64,000 nt of DNA from positions 7,575,476-7,639,475 of the forward strand of contig NZ_JTHL01000001.1 of the NCBI RefSeq assembly GCF_000818195.1, in the 5' to 3' direction. The DNA comes from Streptomyces sp. 150FB (GTDB lineage: Bacteria; Actinomycetota; Actinomycetes; Streptomycetales; Streptomycetaceae). The notes under the pieces were generated by a model, which saw nothing but the letters and a program-made list of their open reading frames with translations, did no database searches and had not been told where the DNA came from. The position numbers and the translations under genes were made by a program. Below are positions 54,223 to 63,817 of this stretch, one piece after another. Every line of letters starts with the position of its first letter. The first letter of the stretch is position 1.

Positions 54223-57200
54223 CAGGCGATCGTCTCTCCGGCAACAGGCGCAGCGGATACATCGGTGACGCCAGCAGGCGTCGCGGACAGCGGTTCAAGG
54301 ACACCGAGCAGGCGCAACATTGGCGCTCCGGAGGTCCGCAGCGACCGGATCATGGACTTGCGACGGCTCGCCGTGAGGTTCACGTCCTGCTTGGCCTTCT
54401 GCGAGCGGGTGGAGGCGGCGAAGAGTGCGTCCTGCTGCCACTGGGAGACCCGCTTCTCGTACGGGGCGAGCACCGCGTCGATCGCCTCCTTGTACTCCAC
54501 CCCCCGGTCGGTGAGGAACACGGTCGCCGCGTCGACGGCCGCCGGCACCTGCGTCTGGAGCCCCTCCCGGTCGGCGGGGGTGGCGCGTCCGGGCATCTTC
54601 GGCCCGACATTGCACGCGGCGAGGAAGGCGTCGTCGATCCGCAGGACGCGCGGTGCGGTGGGCAGGCCGACGACGGCCATCCACTCCACGACGGTAGGAC
54701 GGCCCACCGCGTTGGAGTAGATGCCCTGGACCAGGTACACCGGGCCGGCCAGGTCGGCCGGTAGCTGCTCGTCCAGCTTCCCGGCCGCTTCGAGATCGGG
54801 GGCGAAGGCGAGGACGAACGCCTCGTCGTGGCGCAGGGCGGCAAGGGCCTTGTCCGTCAGCCAGTCCAGGACGGGATGGACGTCCGACACGTAACTGACG
54901 TTGGGCCACTGGCTCTCGGTGGTCTCCCGGGCGACCTCCAGACGCTTGGCCGCGAGCCCCTTGTCGAAGGTGAGCCGCAGCCGGCCCTGCTTTTTCGGAG
55001 TCGGCAGGATGCCCTGGTCGGTCAGGTACGACTTGGGCAGCGACTTCAGCCGATACACCAGGTCCGGCGGCGGTTCGAAGGCGATCGTGCCGTCGTCCTC
55101 ACGGCGTAGCTTGAGTACGTTCTCCGGCTTGTCGGGGAAGTACGTCTGGCGCAACGCCTCGTCGAAGTAGGCGGCCGTGGAACCTGCGGCGCCGAACAGG
55201 CTCGGCACCGTGGCGACGGGCACGTCGTCGGTCGGCTTCTTGGCACCTACGTTGCCCATCAGCCGGCCGAGCATCGTCTTCGCGCCGCCGCTGGACTTCT
55301 TGATGGACTCCTCGACCGTCCGCCCGGCGATCAAGTCCCGCGTCAAGCGGTCGTCTTCCTCCTTCGCCCGGTAGATACCGGTGACAGCCTCCGCCGAGCC
55401 CTCAATCCGGTGCGCCTCCTCCTCACGGGCCAGGAGCTTGGAGCCCACCAGGCGGTCGTCCAGATGCAGCGGCTCGCCCTTCTCGCCCGTGCGCCACTCC
55501 ACATCGCCAGTGAGGACCATGGCCCGGAACTGAGGAGCCTTGCTCTGTCCGTAACGGTCGATACGGCCGTTGCGCTGCTCGATGCGGATCAGCGACCACG
55601 GAAGGTCGTAATGAATCAACTGGTGGCACTGCTGGTGCAGGTTGACGCCTTCGGAGGCGACATCTCCGGTGAACAGGATGCGGACCGGGTCGGTCTTCAG
55701 CCCGAACTTGGAGACGATGTCCTTCTGCTCGTCCTCGTTGCTGGCCTCGCCGTGCATGACCTGGACCGTGCCGCCGTAGGCCAGCCAAGGCTTTGACTCC
55801 GCCACGGACTCCTCGAGCTTGGTCCCGGCCCGGAAACCGAGCCTGGACGGGACCACTTCGGCGAGCCACTTCAAGGTGGGAATGCGCTCCGAGAAGACCA
55901 CGACCCGCATGTCCGACCCGGGACCCACACCGATCTCCTTCAGCTCGCGCACCAGGGCGTCGAGCTTCGCGGAGTCGTCGTCGCCGATGTCGGCGGCAAG
56001 GCGCTCCAGCTCCACGATGGCCTCGCGCTCAATACGGCGCTCGGCCTCGCGGGCCGCCGGATCCTGCCCCCTCCTGACCTTGAGGGGAGCCTCCAGGACC
56101 TTCCGCCGTGCCACGACCGAGTCCTGGAAAGCCCGGTGCGAGGACAGGAACGACTTCAGCAGGTTGTAGGCCACCATCGTGTCCGCGCACACCGAGGAAG
56201 CGGCTGGATCGCGCGGTGTCCACCGCGCGGCAAGCTCCTCCAGGACCGCCCGCTCCTTCGCCCCGGCCTCGCAGACCACCGGCCGGGACGGGCCGCGGTC
56301 GGCCCACTTGCCCTTGAGGGAGTCCCGGACCTCGCGGTCGGTCTTGGTCCGCCGGATGTACAGGTGGCCGAGGTCCTTCACCTCGTACTCCGACGTGTTC
56401 GCGATCGCCGTCTTGTCCAGCATCCGGATCAGCTCGGCGAAGGACTCCGTCGCACCGTTGTGCGGGGTCGCGGAGGCGAGGATCAGCGCGTCCGTGTGCT
56501 CGGCCAAGGCGCGGGCGAGGTCGTTGTTCTTGGTGCCCCGGTTGACCAGGTTGTGCGACTCGTCGATGACCACCGCGTCCCAGTGGGAGTTCTCCAGGTG
56601 GTGGGCGTAGACGTCGCTCTTCAAGGTGTCCACGGAGATGATCGCGCGCTTGAAATACGCGAACGGGTTGCGGCCGGCCGGGATGTCCCGCTGGATGCGC
56701 TGGATACCGGTGGAGTCCAGGCGGACCAACGGGATGGAGAAGCGGGTCCACAGCTCGCGCTGGAACTGCTCCAGGACGTGCGCCGGAGTGACCACCAGGA
56801 TGCGCTCGCCGCGCCCGCGCCGGATGAGCTCGGCGAGCAGAATGCCGATCTCCAGGGTCTTGCCCAGCCCCACCACGTCGGCGATCAGAACCCGCGGCTG
56901 CGGGTTCTCCTTGGACAAGGCCAGTTCGGCAGGGCGCAGCTGGTGGGTCTGCTGGTCCATGAGGAAGTTGTCGGCCAGCGCGAGACCGTGCTCGGTCTGC
57001 GGGAGCGCGGTCTTGCGGATGACCGCCTCCAGGTAGAGGCGGGCCTTGCGGTGGTTCGGGGAGTCGTCCGGGACCAGGAGGGTTTTCTTCGGGTCGAGGG
57101 CCTCGATGTAGTCGAGCTTGTCGTAGAAGACGGCGTCGGTCCCGCGGACGAAGGAGGAGACTCCGGTCGCCTCGACCATCCAGTCCTCGTCACCCACCGG

Positions 57201-57398
57201 CGTGACGGTTTTGACCAGCCATTGCTCGTCCCGGACCCGGACCTGCGCGCCCGGCGCGTACTTGGCCTGGCGGGTCAGGGAGGCGGCCCCCGTGGGGCCG
57301 GGAACGGCGGAGTCCACTGCTTCATTCGCAGCGTCCTCCGTGTCGAACGCGCCCTGACCGTCACCGGTCTCCGTCACGCTGGTCACGTACCGCTCCAT
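54222..57398 (-). CDS. SNF2/RapA-type helicase (DrmD-like)
   Basis: A 1058-aa superfamily 2 translocase. Walker A is ADVVGLGKTLEIGILLAELIRRG (about residue 172) and the DExx box is VVIDESHNLVNRGTKNN (about 276). The helicase C part has FTGDVASEGVNLHQQCHQLIHYDLPWSLIRIEQRNGRIDRYGQ (about 575-615), as in HepA/RapA-like proteins and DISARM class 1 DrmD. ATG 57398 sits right against GAAGGA; GTG 57386, six bases after GGAG, may be the true start. First gene of the four-gene overlapping chain. A 131-base gap separates it from the kinase gene. Confidence 0.85.
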   Translation of the reverse strand: MERYVTSVTETGDGQGAFDTEDAANEAVDSAVPGPTGAASLTRQAKYAPGAQVRVRDEQWLVKTVTPVGDEDWMVEATGVSSFVRGTDAVFYDKLDYIEALDPKKTLLVPDDSPNHRKARLYLEAVIRKTALPQTEHGLALADNFLMDQQTHQLRPAELALSKENPQPRVLIADVVGLGKTLEIGILLAELIRRGRGERILVVTPAHVLEQFQRELWTRFSIPLVRLDSTGIQRIQRDIPAGRNPFAYFKRAIISVDTLKSDVYAHHLENSHWDAVVIDESHNLVNRGTKNNDLARALAEHTDALILASATPHNGATESFAELIRMLDKTAIANTSEYEVKDLGHLYIRRTKTDREVRDSLKGKWADRGPSRPVVCEAGAKERAVLEELAARWTPRDPAASSVCADTMVAYNLLKSFLSSHRAFQDSVVARRKVLEAPLKVRRGQDPAAREAERRIEREAIVELERLAADIGDDDSAKLDALVRELKEIGVGPGSDMRVVVFSERIPTLKWLAEVVPSRLGFRAGTKLEESVAESKPWLAYGGTVQVMHGEASNEDEQKDIVSKFGLKTDPVRILFTGDVASEGVNLHQQCHQLIHYDLPWSLIRIEQRNGRIDRYGQSKAPQFRAMVLTGDVEWRTGEKGEPLHLDDRLVGSKLLAREEEAHRIEGSAEAVTGIYRAKEEDDRLTRDLIAGRTVEESIKKSSGGAKTMLGRLMGNVGAKKPTDDVPVATVPSLFGAAGSTAAYFDEALRQTYFPDKPENVLKLRREDDGTIAFEPPPDLVYRLKSLPKSYLTDQGILPTPKKQGRLRLTFDKGLAAKRLEVARETTESQWPNVSYVSDVHPVLDWLTDKALAALRHDEAFVLAFAPDLEAAGKLDEQLPADLAGPVYLVQGIYSNAVGRPTVVEWMAVVGLPTAPRVLRIDDAFLAACNVGPKMPGRATPADREGLQTQVPAAVDAATVFLTDRGVEYKEAIDAVLAPYEKRVSQWQQDALFAASTRSQKAKQDVNLTASRRKSMIRSLRTSGAPMLRLLGVLEPLSATPAGVTDVSAAPVAGETIA

Positions 57399-57529
57399 TC
57401 CTTCATACTGCTGTTTTGCATGCGCTCCGGAGAAGCCCGGAGGTGAGGTACGGCGACTCGATCATTCGCCGTTGTTTTACCGCAGTGCACTGACGTTGTC
57501 TCCGGCGGACGATGCGCTTGATAGGCGAG

Positions 57530-58717
57530 CTACAGCGCGGACTGCATCGCGTACCGCTTTCGCAAGTCCTCGGAAACCGTCAGCGAGGCCGGCTTCCTAC
57601 CTCGCTTCGACTTCTGGGTCGGCGGCTCCGGATCGGGAGTTTTCTCGGCTTCCCGCACGATGTCTTTCGTGAGATCGGCAGGCGCCTCAGCGCCGGAGTC
57701 CTCTGAGACCGGGAGAGGACGGTCGAGCGGGCTGTCGTGGTCGTCCTCGTCCGCAGTGCCGGTCTCGCCGACCGGGGCCGCGAATTGTTCAATGCGTTCC
57801 CACACCGAGGAGGACGGGCCATTGTTCTGGGCCGCGCGGGCACTGTCCTCGGAGGAGGCCGTCGCACTTACCAGTGCATGGCGGGCTTGTGCCGCCGACA
57901 GCCCTGCGTCCTCTACGAGTGCCACACACTGCCGGGTCACCTCGGCCAGCATGGGACGGTCGGCCGGCGCGTACGCGAGCATTGCCGTGATCAGCGGGAG
58001 GAGGGCATCAGGCAGTCCGGCCAGATTGGGGAACTGATCCTCGTCCGCCACCTGAGTGGCGATTCCGAGCCAGTCCGCGCCCTCGTACGGGTAGTGGCCG
58101 GTCGCCGCATAGAGCAGCACTGTGCCGAGCCCGTACACATCGGCAGGTTCTTTCGGCTTGGTGCGGGCGAGCGCTTGTTCGGGAGGTATGCACCGAATGG
58201 TTCCGATGATCATCCCGGCCTGCGTCAGGTTGTCCTTGTCAGCGTCAACGAAGGCCCCGAGACCGAAATCGATCAGTATCGGACCGTACTCGCTGAGCAT
58301 GACGTTCTGCGGTTTGAGGTCGCGATGGAGCAGGCCCACCTTATGAACTGCTTCGAGCCCTTCGGCGAGCAGCGCGCCGAGGCTGGCGACGAGCGGGGTA
58401 GGGAGCGTGCCCCGGCCCTGTACCTGCTCCTGAACCGTATGTCCTGGGACGTACTCGACGGCCATCCAGGGCTGCTCGGCGTACGGATCGGCATCGAGGA
58501 AGCGTGCCACTCGGTTCGTACCCACGACCGTTCGCGCGATGAGCGCTTCCTTCTCGAATCGGGCGCGCGTGGCCTGGTCGAGGCGATCCCGTCGGATCAC
58601 CTTCACCGCGACCGGGTCCCCGCCGGGCGAATAGGCCAGATAGACCTCTCCCATGCCCCCCGAGCCCAGCTCGCGCTCGACCACGTAGCGGCCGATCTGC
58701 GCGGGCACCTCTGCCAT
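57530..58717 (-). CDS. Hanks-type Ser/Thr protein kinase linked to the defence operon
   Basis: A 395-aa soluble kinase. The glycine loop GSGGMGEV is at residues 18-25, the ATP lysine in VAVKV is K39, the catalytic loop HRDLKPQN is at 131-138 and the DFG motif (IDFGLG) at 150-152, all intact. GTIRCIPPEQAL follows the activation segment. The last 120 residues are acidic and disordered, ending in a short basic segment; no membrane helix or PASTA domain is present, unlike most streptomycete kinases. It lies upstream of the helicase-methylase operon on the same strand, recalling the kinase PglW of phage growth limitation. ATG 58717 is chosen over GTG 58750. Confidence 0.85.
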   Translation of the reverse strand: MAEVPAQIGRYVVERELGSGGMGEVYLAYSPGGDPVAVKVIRRDRLDQATRARFEKEALIARTVVGTNRVARFLDADPYAEQPWMAVEYVPGHTVQEQVQGRGTLPTPLVASLGALLAEGLEAVHKVGLLHRDLKPQNVMLSEYGPILIDFGLGAFVDADKDNLTQAGMIIGTIRCIPPEQALARTKPKEPADVYGLGTVLLYAATGHYPYEGADWLGIATQVADEDQFPNLAGLPDALLPLITAMLAYAPADRPMLAEVTRQCVALVEDAGLSAAQARHALVSATASSEDSARAAQNNGPSSSVWERIEQFAAPVGETGTADEDDHDSPLDRPLPVSEDSGAEAPADLTKDIVREAEKTPDPEPPTQKSKRGRKPASLTVSEDLRKRYAMQSAL

Positions 58718-59115
58718 GTTCTCTGCGTCACCCTCTCGCGACCGCGTCACCGTGTTGCACCATCACCGAAGGTCACCCTATCCCCGCGGATACGGGAACA
58801 GGGCGGGTTTCTGGTCCTTGACGTGCGCAGACGTCAAGTGCGGACGAGTTGGCCCGACGGGAGACAGCCAACGTACTCACGAAGCAGGTCGGCGAGCGCC
58901 GTCCGCTCGCGCAGGTCCTGCCGCGGCGAGGGGGGCGTCGCTATGGGGCTCGGGAGCCGCTGCGGCCGTTGAAGGCCAGGCCTGCTCGGCGTCCCAGCGA
59001 ACGCGGTACGCGTCTGACAGAACTAGCCCCGCAGTGCAGTGTGCTGCCAGTAACGTCGTCCATATCGTCAGCGGCGGCCCGCGTGCGGCCGAAGTGTAAG
59101 AGGGGGCGCTGAGCC
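58718..59115. other. Divergent promoter region, kinase versus winged-helix gene
   Basis: 398 bases without a gene. They separate divergent transcription units and should hold the promoter of the kinase and, probably, of the defence operon. No clear operator was found. Confidence 0.5.
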
Positions 59116-59634
59116 ATGGGGAAATCGGCACGGGTGTTGGGCGAGGAGTTTGGCCGAACGGCTCGAGAAATGAATGCGCTCCTCAAGCAGTACGGCTACC
59201 TGGACGGAAACCCCGGCGCTTATGGGCTCACCGAGAAGGGGCAGCAGTACGCGAAGGAACAATACCATTCACGCGGTACGGGCGGTTACGCCCAGTACAA
59301 CCGGAACTGGGAAACTCGTACCTGGAACGAGGATACGGTAGCGGCACTTAGGGCCGATATGGAAGCGAACCCTGGTGGCTTCGACGACGGGGGGTCTCCC
59401 GCTGAAGAGGAGGCAACTTTCGAGCCTGAGCCCATCGTGGACGACAGCGGTAGTGGTGGCGACGATGACCCTCAGCTCAGTTGGAAAGAGTTGGCCATCG
59501 GCGGGGCCGTAGTAGGCGCTATTCTCGTCGCTCCTCATGTCAAGCCTTTCTGGGACAACAAGGTGAAACCTGTTGCGAAGAAGCTGCGGGACAGATTGGT
59601 GAAACAGGAGACCATCGAGCCCACCGAGTCCTGA
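59116..59634 (+). CDS. Winged-helix protein with C-terminal membrane helix
   Basis: A 172-aa protein. Residues 1-50 (GKSARVLGEEFGRTAREMNALLKQYGYLDGNPGAYGLTEKGQQYA) resemble the antirepressor-type winged helix found in KilAC-like proteins. The middle is strongly acidic. A single membrane helix (LAIGGAVVGAILVAPHV, about residues 128-145) is followed by a basic end. A DNA- or protein-binding module anchored to the membrane is suggested. It lies between two defence modules and may be their regulator or an independent defence gene. Confidence 0.6.
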   Translation: MGKSARVLGEEFGRTAREMNALLKQYGYLDGNPGAYGLTEKGQQYAKEQYHSRGTGGYAQYNRNWETRTWNEDTVAALRADMEANPGGFDDGGSPAEEEATFEPEPIVDDSGSGGDDDPQLSWKELAIGGAVVGAILVAPHVKPFWDNKVKPVAKKLRDRLVKQETIEPTES

Positions 59635-60568
59635 CGCTCATTCGTGCTGGGCTGCCGAGAGTGGCGACGACCTATCTCACAGGCTGTGGCCGTGCGCGGG
59701 CAGGATGGTGGCCCGAGTGCCGGTTGCTCAACGCGAGTATCGGCATCCAGGCCGGGAGGTTGCGTGTGATCTGCGCGATCTCGAGCCGGACACGGTTGTG
59801 CGCGGTGTGCTTCAGGGGCAGCTTCCGTAGGTCGGTGGAGCGGGCGGGTCGGCTGTGGGCCCGGGCCCGCAGCCGGTCACGGAGGATGGGTTCGGCGATC
59901 GGCCGGCCGAAGGGGGCAGGTCAGCCGCATGCCCATCGGTCAACCGGCCAGGGATGCTACCGGCGCGTCCGGCGTACCAGGCCGTGTGCCGGACTCACCG
60001 CAAGCCTGCCCACAAGTGATCCGACGCTCCCCGCGTGGCTCTGGATCGGCTCCGTCTCAACGCGTGGCTCCAACTCGACCTTGACGCCTCGGCCGTTCGG
60101 CTGTCGAGCCTCTTTTGGCTGGAGACGACGGGTGTCCGTCGACGCATGCGTGCCGGGCGGAGTCAGACGCCGCCCCCGTCCGTGTGGGGCTGAGAGTCGC
60201 GTGACTCACCATGCGAGGATCGTCCCTGACGATGTGCGGTCGAGTGGCCTTCTGGAGGAGGGAGCTGCGTGACTGCAACCACGTCGAGGTGTGAGGGCGT
60301 GTTGCGTGGGCGGCGGGGGATGCCTGTCGAACTTCAGCATCGATACACAAACGGAATTTATTGGACACGAGCATCTCGAATCACAACCGTCAGTTGCGGT
60401 TGCCGTTTCTTGGGCAGCTCCGAGGCAGTCACGGCTGTAGGGGCGATTTCCGGCGGTACCCATCGGTCTCGCCACTGGTTGCGGGGTTGACGCTAGTCCC
60501 TGAATCGGCCGAGAGGACCTCAATGACAGGCACTCGGCTCGTGTGACCAGCCCCTATTGGAGGACAGT
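59635..60568. other. 934-base gap with IS debris
   Basis: No intact gene. It contains the IS1380-like fragment listed separately and otherwise only short frames of poor bias. The GmrSD ribosome-binding site (GGAGG, 60559-60563) lies at its right end. Confidence 0.5.
59728..59900 (-). pseudogene. Short IS1380-type transposase remnant
   Basis: On the minus strand the segment DLRKLPLKHTAHNRVRLEIAQITRNLPAWMPILAL resembles the C-terminal 'LRNLPxxxxxQNRxWxExVxxAxxLxAW' block of IS1380 transposases. Nothing of the catalytic core remains. It marks an old insertion between the DISARM-like and GmrSD-like modules. Confidence 0.45.
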
Positions 60569-62653
60569 GTGGAAGCGAAATCGATGACCCTGCGCGATCT
60601 GTTCGGGCCGGACCGGCGACTCGTCGTGCCGGTCTTCCAGAGGCCGTACGTCTGGACGGAGGACCGGAACTGGCGCCCCCTGTGGGAGGACGTCACCGCT
60701 CTGGTCCACCAAAGAATGGCTGATGAGGAGGTTCATCCGCACTTTCTTGGCGCGGTCGTGCTGGATCAGCTACTGACACTTACGGGGTCGATGCCCGCCA
60801 GACAGGTCATCGACGGACAGCAGAGGCTGACAACACTTCAGGTTCTGCTTGCCGCGGTCCGCGATGTCGCACGGGAGCTCGATGTCCAGGACAGGTACGT
60901 ACGTGCGCTCGTCAAACTGACCGCCAACGACGACGACATGACCGACGAACCGCATGCCGCCTACAAGGTGTGGCCTACCAACATTGACCGTGACTCGTTC
61001 CGCATGGTCATGGACGGTCGGCTCCGGCGGCCCGTCGACGTCGCATTCCCCGTCGCTCCAGACGCCTCGGTGATCGTCCAGGCGTACTGGTTCTTTCGCA
61101 ACCGCACGGTCGAGTGGGCACGAGAGCTGAACTACGAAGGCAGGCTGGATAAGGGCTTTGATGCCTTGGTGCGCGTGCTTCGTGACAAGTTCGAGTTGGT
61201 CGTTATCGATCTCAAGCCCGAGGACAACGCCCAGGTCATCTTCGAGGCTCTGAACGACCGAGGCACCCCGTTGCAGGCATCCGACCTGGTCAAGAACCTG
61301 GTCTTCCAGCAGGCGGAGGAGCAAGGGCTCCCGGTGGAGGAGCTGTACAGGGACCTGTGGGCGCAGCTAGAGACGCCTGACTGGCGCAAGGAGGTGCGGC
61401 AGGGAAGGCTGAAGCGGCCTCGCCTGGACGTCTTCCTCATGCAGTACCTCACGGGTGAACTCGCCGAGGAGGTGATGGCTCCAGAGCTCTTCCTGACCTT
61501 TCGCAGGTACGTCAAGGCCGCTGATATGGGCCTGGTCAATCTGATGAGGCGCCTGGTGGAGAGGGCAAGTGCCTACCGAAGGCTGACGGCCGAGGAACAG
61601 CCGCTGACACCGGAAGGCCGCTTTCTGCGCACTGTTGGTGTTCTGGACGCCAACACCGTGATGCCCGTACTCCTGTGGCTGGTGAGCCGTTTCGACGAGG
61701 ACGACCGGGCCGGCGCGGTGGCCACCCTGGACTCCTACCTGGTGCGACGCACCGTCTGCCGCCTGACGACGAAGAACTACAACCGGCTCTTCCTGGAACT
61801 GCTCAAGGAACTGAAGGCGAAGGACGACCCGTCGGTCGTGGCGGACTTTCTGCTCGGACAGGAAGCCGACTCCGGGTTCTGGCCCCGCGATCGCGATATC
61901 CGAGATGTCTTTCGGTCCCAGCCGTTGTACAAGCAACTCACGCGGACCCGGATGCGGCTGCTGCTGGCCGAGTTGGAGGACTCGCTGTATTCGGGCAAGA
62001 CCGAGCGACAGGTTCACAACGGGGAGTTGACGATCGAGCACCTACTGCCCCAGGCCTGGGAAGAACACTGGCCGCTTCCCGAGGGCGGAAGCGTCGAGGC
62101 TCATGAGCGCAGGCAGTCCCTCCTCCACACCGTGGGAAATCTGACTCTGCTCACCGGCAGACTGAACACATCGGTTTCCAATGGTCCTTGGGAGCGCAAG
62201 AGGAACGACATCCTCGTGCACAGCGCACTTTCGTTGAACCGTTCCTTGCCTGCTCAGTGGGACGAGGAGAGCATCCTGGCCCGGGCTGACCATCTGTCCG
62301 AGGCGTTCTCCCGGCGCTGGCAACGCCCGGATGGAGGCGCGCCCACCTCCTCGGTGGCAGGCTTCCCGGCACCCCGGCTGGGGGCGCGGGAGGCTACCCC
62401 CGTCGGTAGGCCGGCGACGGTTCAGATGCCCCGGTCCCGGCGCGATGTCGCACGCCACATGCGAGAGGCCTTCTCCGGGCTGCCGGTCGGAAGCATTCTG
62501 ACGGTGTCGCAGATAACGGCGGTGCCCACGAGCCAGTACGAGGGCGGGGAGATCAGTCCCGGCGCTGTGGCCGCCAGACTTCGCGCCGACAACGTTCCTG
62601 GTATCCGGGCCGTACCTGGTTCCAGCCCACTTTCCGCCCGCAAGATCAGCTGA
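60569..62653 (+). CDS. GmrSD-type restriction protein (DUF262 plus DUF1524)
   Basis: A 694-aa protein with an N-terminal DUF262 domain (VVPVFQRPYVW, then IDGQQRLTTLQVLLA near residue 82 and DLVKNLVF) and a C-terminal DUF1524 domain (TIEHLLPQAW near 488, then LGNLTLLT-like VGNLTLLTGRLNTSVSN, PWERKRNDI), a His-Me nuclease. Proteins with both halves are type IV restriction enzymes that cut modified DNA using nucleotide hydrolysis. An extra C-terminal region of about 100 residues ends SARKIS. GTG 60569 follows GGAGG by five bases. An OGG-fold gene follows on the same strand. Confidence 0.85.
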   Translation: MEAKSMTLRDLFGPDRRLVVPVFQRPYVWTEDRNWRPLWEDVTALVHQRMADEEVHPHFLGAVVLDQLLTLTGSMPARQVIDGQQRLTTLQVLLAAVRDVARELDVQDRYVRALVKLTANDDDMTDEPHAAYKVWPTNIDRDSFRMVMDGRLRRPVDVAFPVAPDASVIVQAYWFFRNRTVEWARELNYEGRLDKGFDALVRVLRDKFELVVIDLKPEDNAQVIFEALNDRGTPLQASDLVKNLVFQQAEEQGLPVEELYRDLWAQLETPDWRKEVRQGRLKRPRLDVFLMQYLTGELAEEVMAPELFLTFRRYVKAADMGLVNLMRRLVERASAYRRLTAEEQPLTPEGRFLRTVGVLDANTVMPVLLWLVSRFDEDDRAGAVATLDSYLVRRTVCRLTTKNYNRLFLELLKELKAKDDPSVVADFLLGQEADSGFWPRDRDIRDVFRSQPLYKQLTRTRMRLLLAELEDSLYSGKTERQVHNGELTIEHLLPQAWEEHWPLPEGGSVEAHERRQSLLHTVGNLTLLTGRLNTSVSNGPWERKRNDILVHSALSLNRSLPAQWDEESILARADHLSEAFSRRWQRPDGGAPTSSVAGFPAPRLGAREATPVGRPATVQMPRSRRDVARHMREAFSGLPVGSILTVSQITAVPTSQYEGGEISPGAVAARLRADNVPGIRAVPGSSPLSARKIS

Positions 62654-62759
62654 ACCGTCCCGCACTCGTGCGGGGGGCACTTCCTCGGGACAGAATCCGT
62701 CACGAACTGGTGATGCCTGCTGTCGCGGCGAACTGGTGGAACCAAAGGAGAGGGTTCGG

Positions 62760-63545
62760 ATGGGGTGGCGAGAGGGCGCCGGGGAACTGGACGCGCGGAT
62801 GCTCGAGCGTCCGCTTCCTTCGGATGCAGTGGGAAAGCTGGGAGCCTGGCTGGCCGAAGACGGGGCGCCGTACGCGGACGGGACCGGCGCGCACGCCGTT
62901 CGCTACATCCCGGAGTCCTGGGCCGGCATCCGGCCGTGGCCCTCGGGGTTGGCTGAGCAGGTCGGACGTAAGCCAACCTTGCTGAGCCGAGCGCAGGTGC
63001 TGGCGGTGGCCCGGACTGGGGTAGCAACGGCTAGCTGGACCGAGACACTCATCGCCAGCTACGTCTGGGGACAAGGCGACAACGGGTACGGGGCCTACCG
63101 GCTGGGTGAGATCCTGCGCGCGGGCCCGGTCGAGGCGGTGCTGGCACAGGCTATTGAGCTGCTGGCCACCGATGGCGCCGTGGCGGGCTACCGCAGGCTG
63201 AGCGGCGCGATCGCAGGCCTTGGACCTGCGTTCTCTACCAAGTTCCTCTACTTCGCCGGCGGCGCCGTAGTGGATGCGCCGGCGCCGCGCCCGCTCATCC
63301 TCGACCAGCGCATAGCTCGTGTCCTGCGCGCGTACACGACACGACTGGGAGAGGAGATCGGGCTCGAGGAACCCGCGAAACTCGCTGCCTGGCTATGGAG
63401 CGACGGCGGGTGGACCCCGCACCGCTACGACATGTACCTGAGATGGACGCACGGAGCCACCGTGCAGCTGGCCGGGTCCACGCACCGGCCGCTCGCCCCC
63501 GACCTACTGGAATTGGCACTGTTCAGCGGCGGATGGACCCCGTAG
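62760..63545 (+). CDS. 8-oxoguanine-glycosylase-fold (OGG-like) protein
   Basis: A 261-aa protein resembling the 'OGG fold' family of predicted helix-hairpin-helix glycosylase-like proteins: LLSRAQVLAVARTGVATASWTETLIASYVWGQGDNGYGAYRLGEIL, then IAGLGPAFSTKFLYFAGG, a hairpin-like segment, and LILDQRIARVLRAY. A role in recognising modified bases is possible but no catalytic Lys/Asp pair could be assigned. It starts at ATG 62760, after GGAGAGG. Its position 106 bases after the GmrSD-type gene suggests a two-gene unit that senses and cuts modified phage DNA. Confidence 0.65.
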   Translation: MGWREGAGELDARMLERPLPSDAVGKLGAWLAEDGAPYADGTGAHAVRYIPESWAGIRPWPSGLAEQVGRKPTLLSRAQVLAVARTGVATASWTETLIASYVWGQGDNGYGAYRLGEILRAGPVEAVLAQAIELLATDGAVAGYRRLSGAIAGLGPAFSTKFLYFAGGAVVDAPAPRPLILDQRIARVLRAYTTRLGEEIGLEEPAKLAAWLWSDGGWTPHRYDMYLRWTHGATVQLAGSTHRPLAPDLLELALFSGGWTP

Positions 63546-63817
63546 AAGGCCCCCGGGCCGTCCTCCGCTTCGGCGGCGCCGCGTCCGCCACCCTTTGGGT
63601 CCGGCCCCGTGACCAATACTCCCGATCGCCCTCACGAGGCGCCTGCCTCCAGGTGGGGCGTGCAAATCTGGCGGTCGAGACGCTTCCGCCCAGTACCCGC
63701 CCCGCGAAAGTGCCGAGTGCGCCGGACCAGGACGAGACGAAGGTGCACGCCATGCCAGTGCAGTTGTCAATCCAGCTCGACGGGAACTGACGGCGGGCAG
63801 TCTTGAATGCAACAAGC

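Noticed and set aside
59481..60272. 263-aa plus-strand frame in the gap after the winged-helix gene
   Set aside because: Its start lies inside the real gene, the composition is Arg/Cys-rich and it overlaps an antisense IS1380-like remnant.
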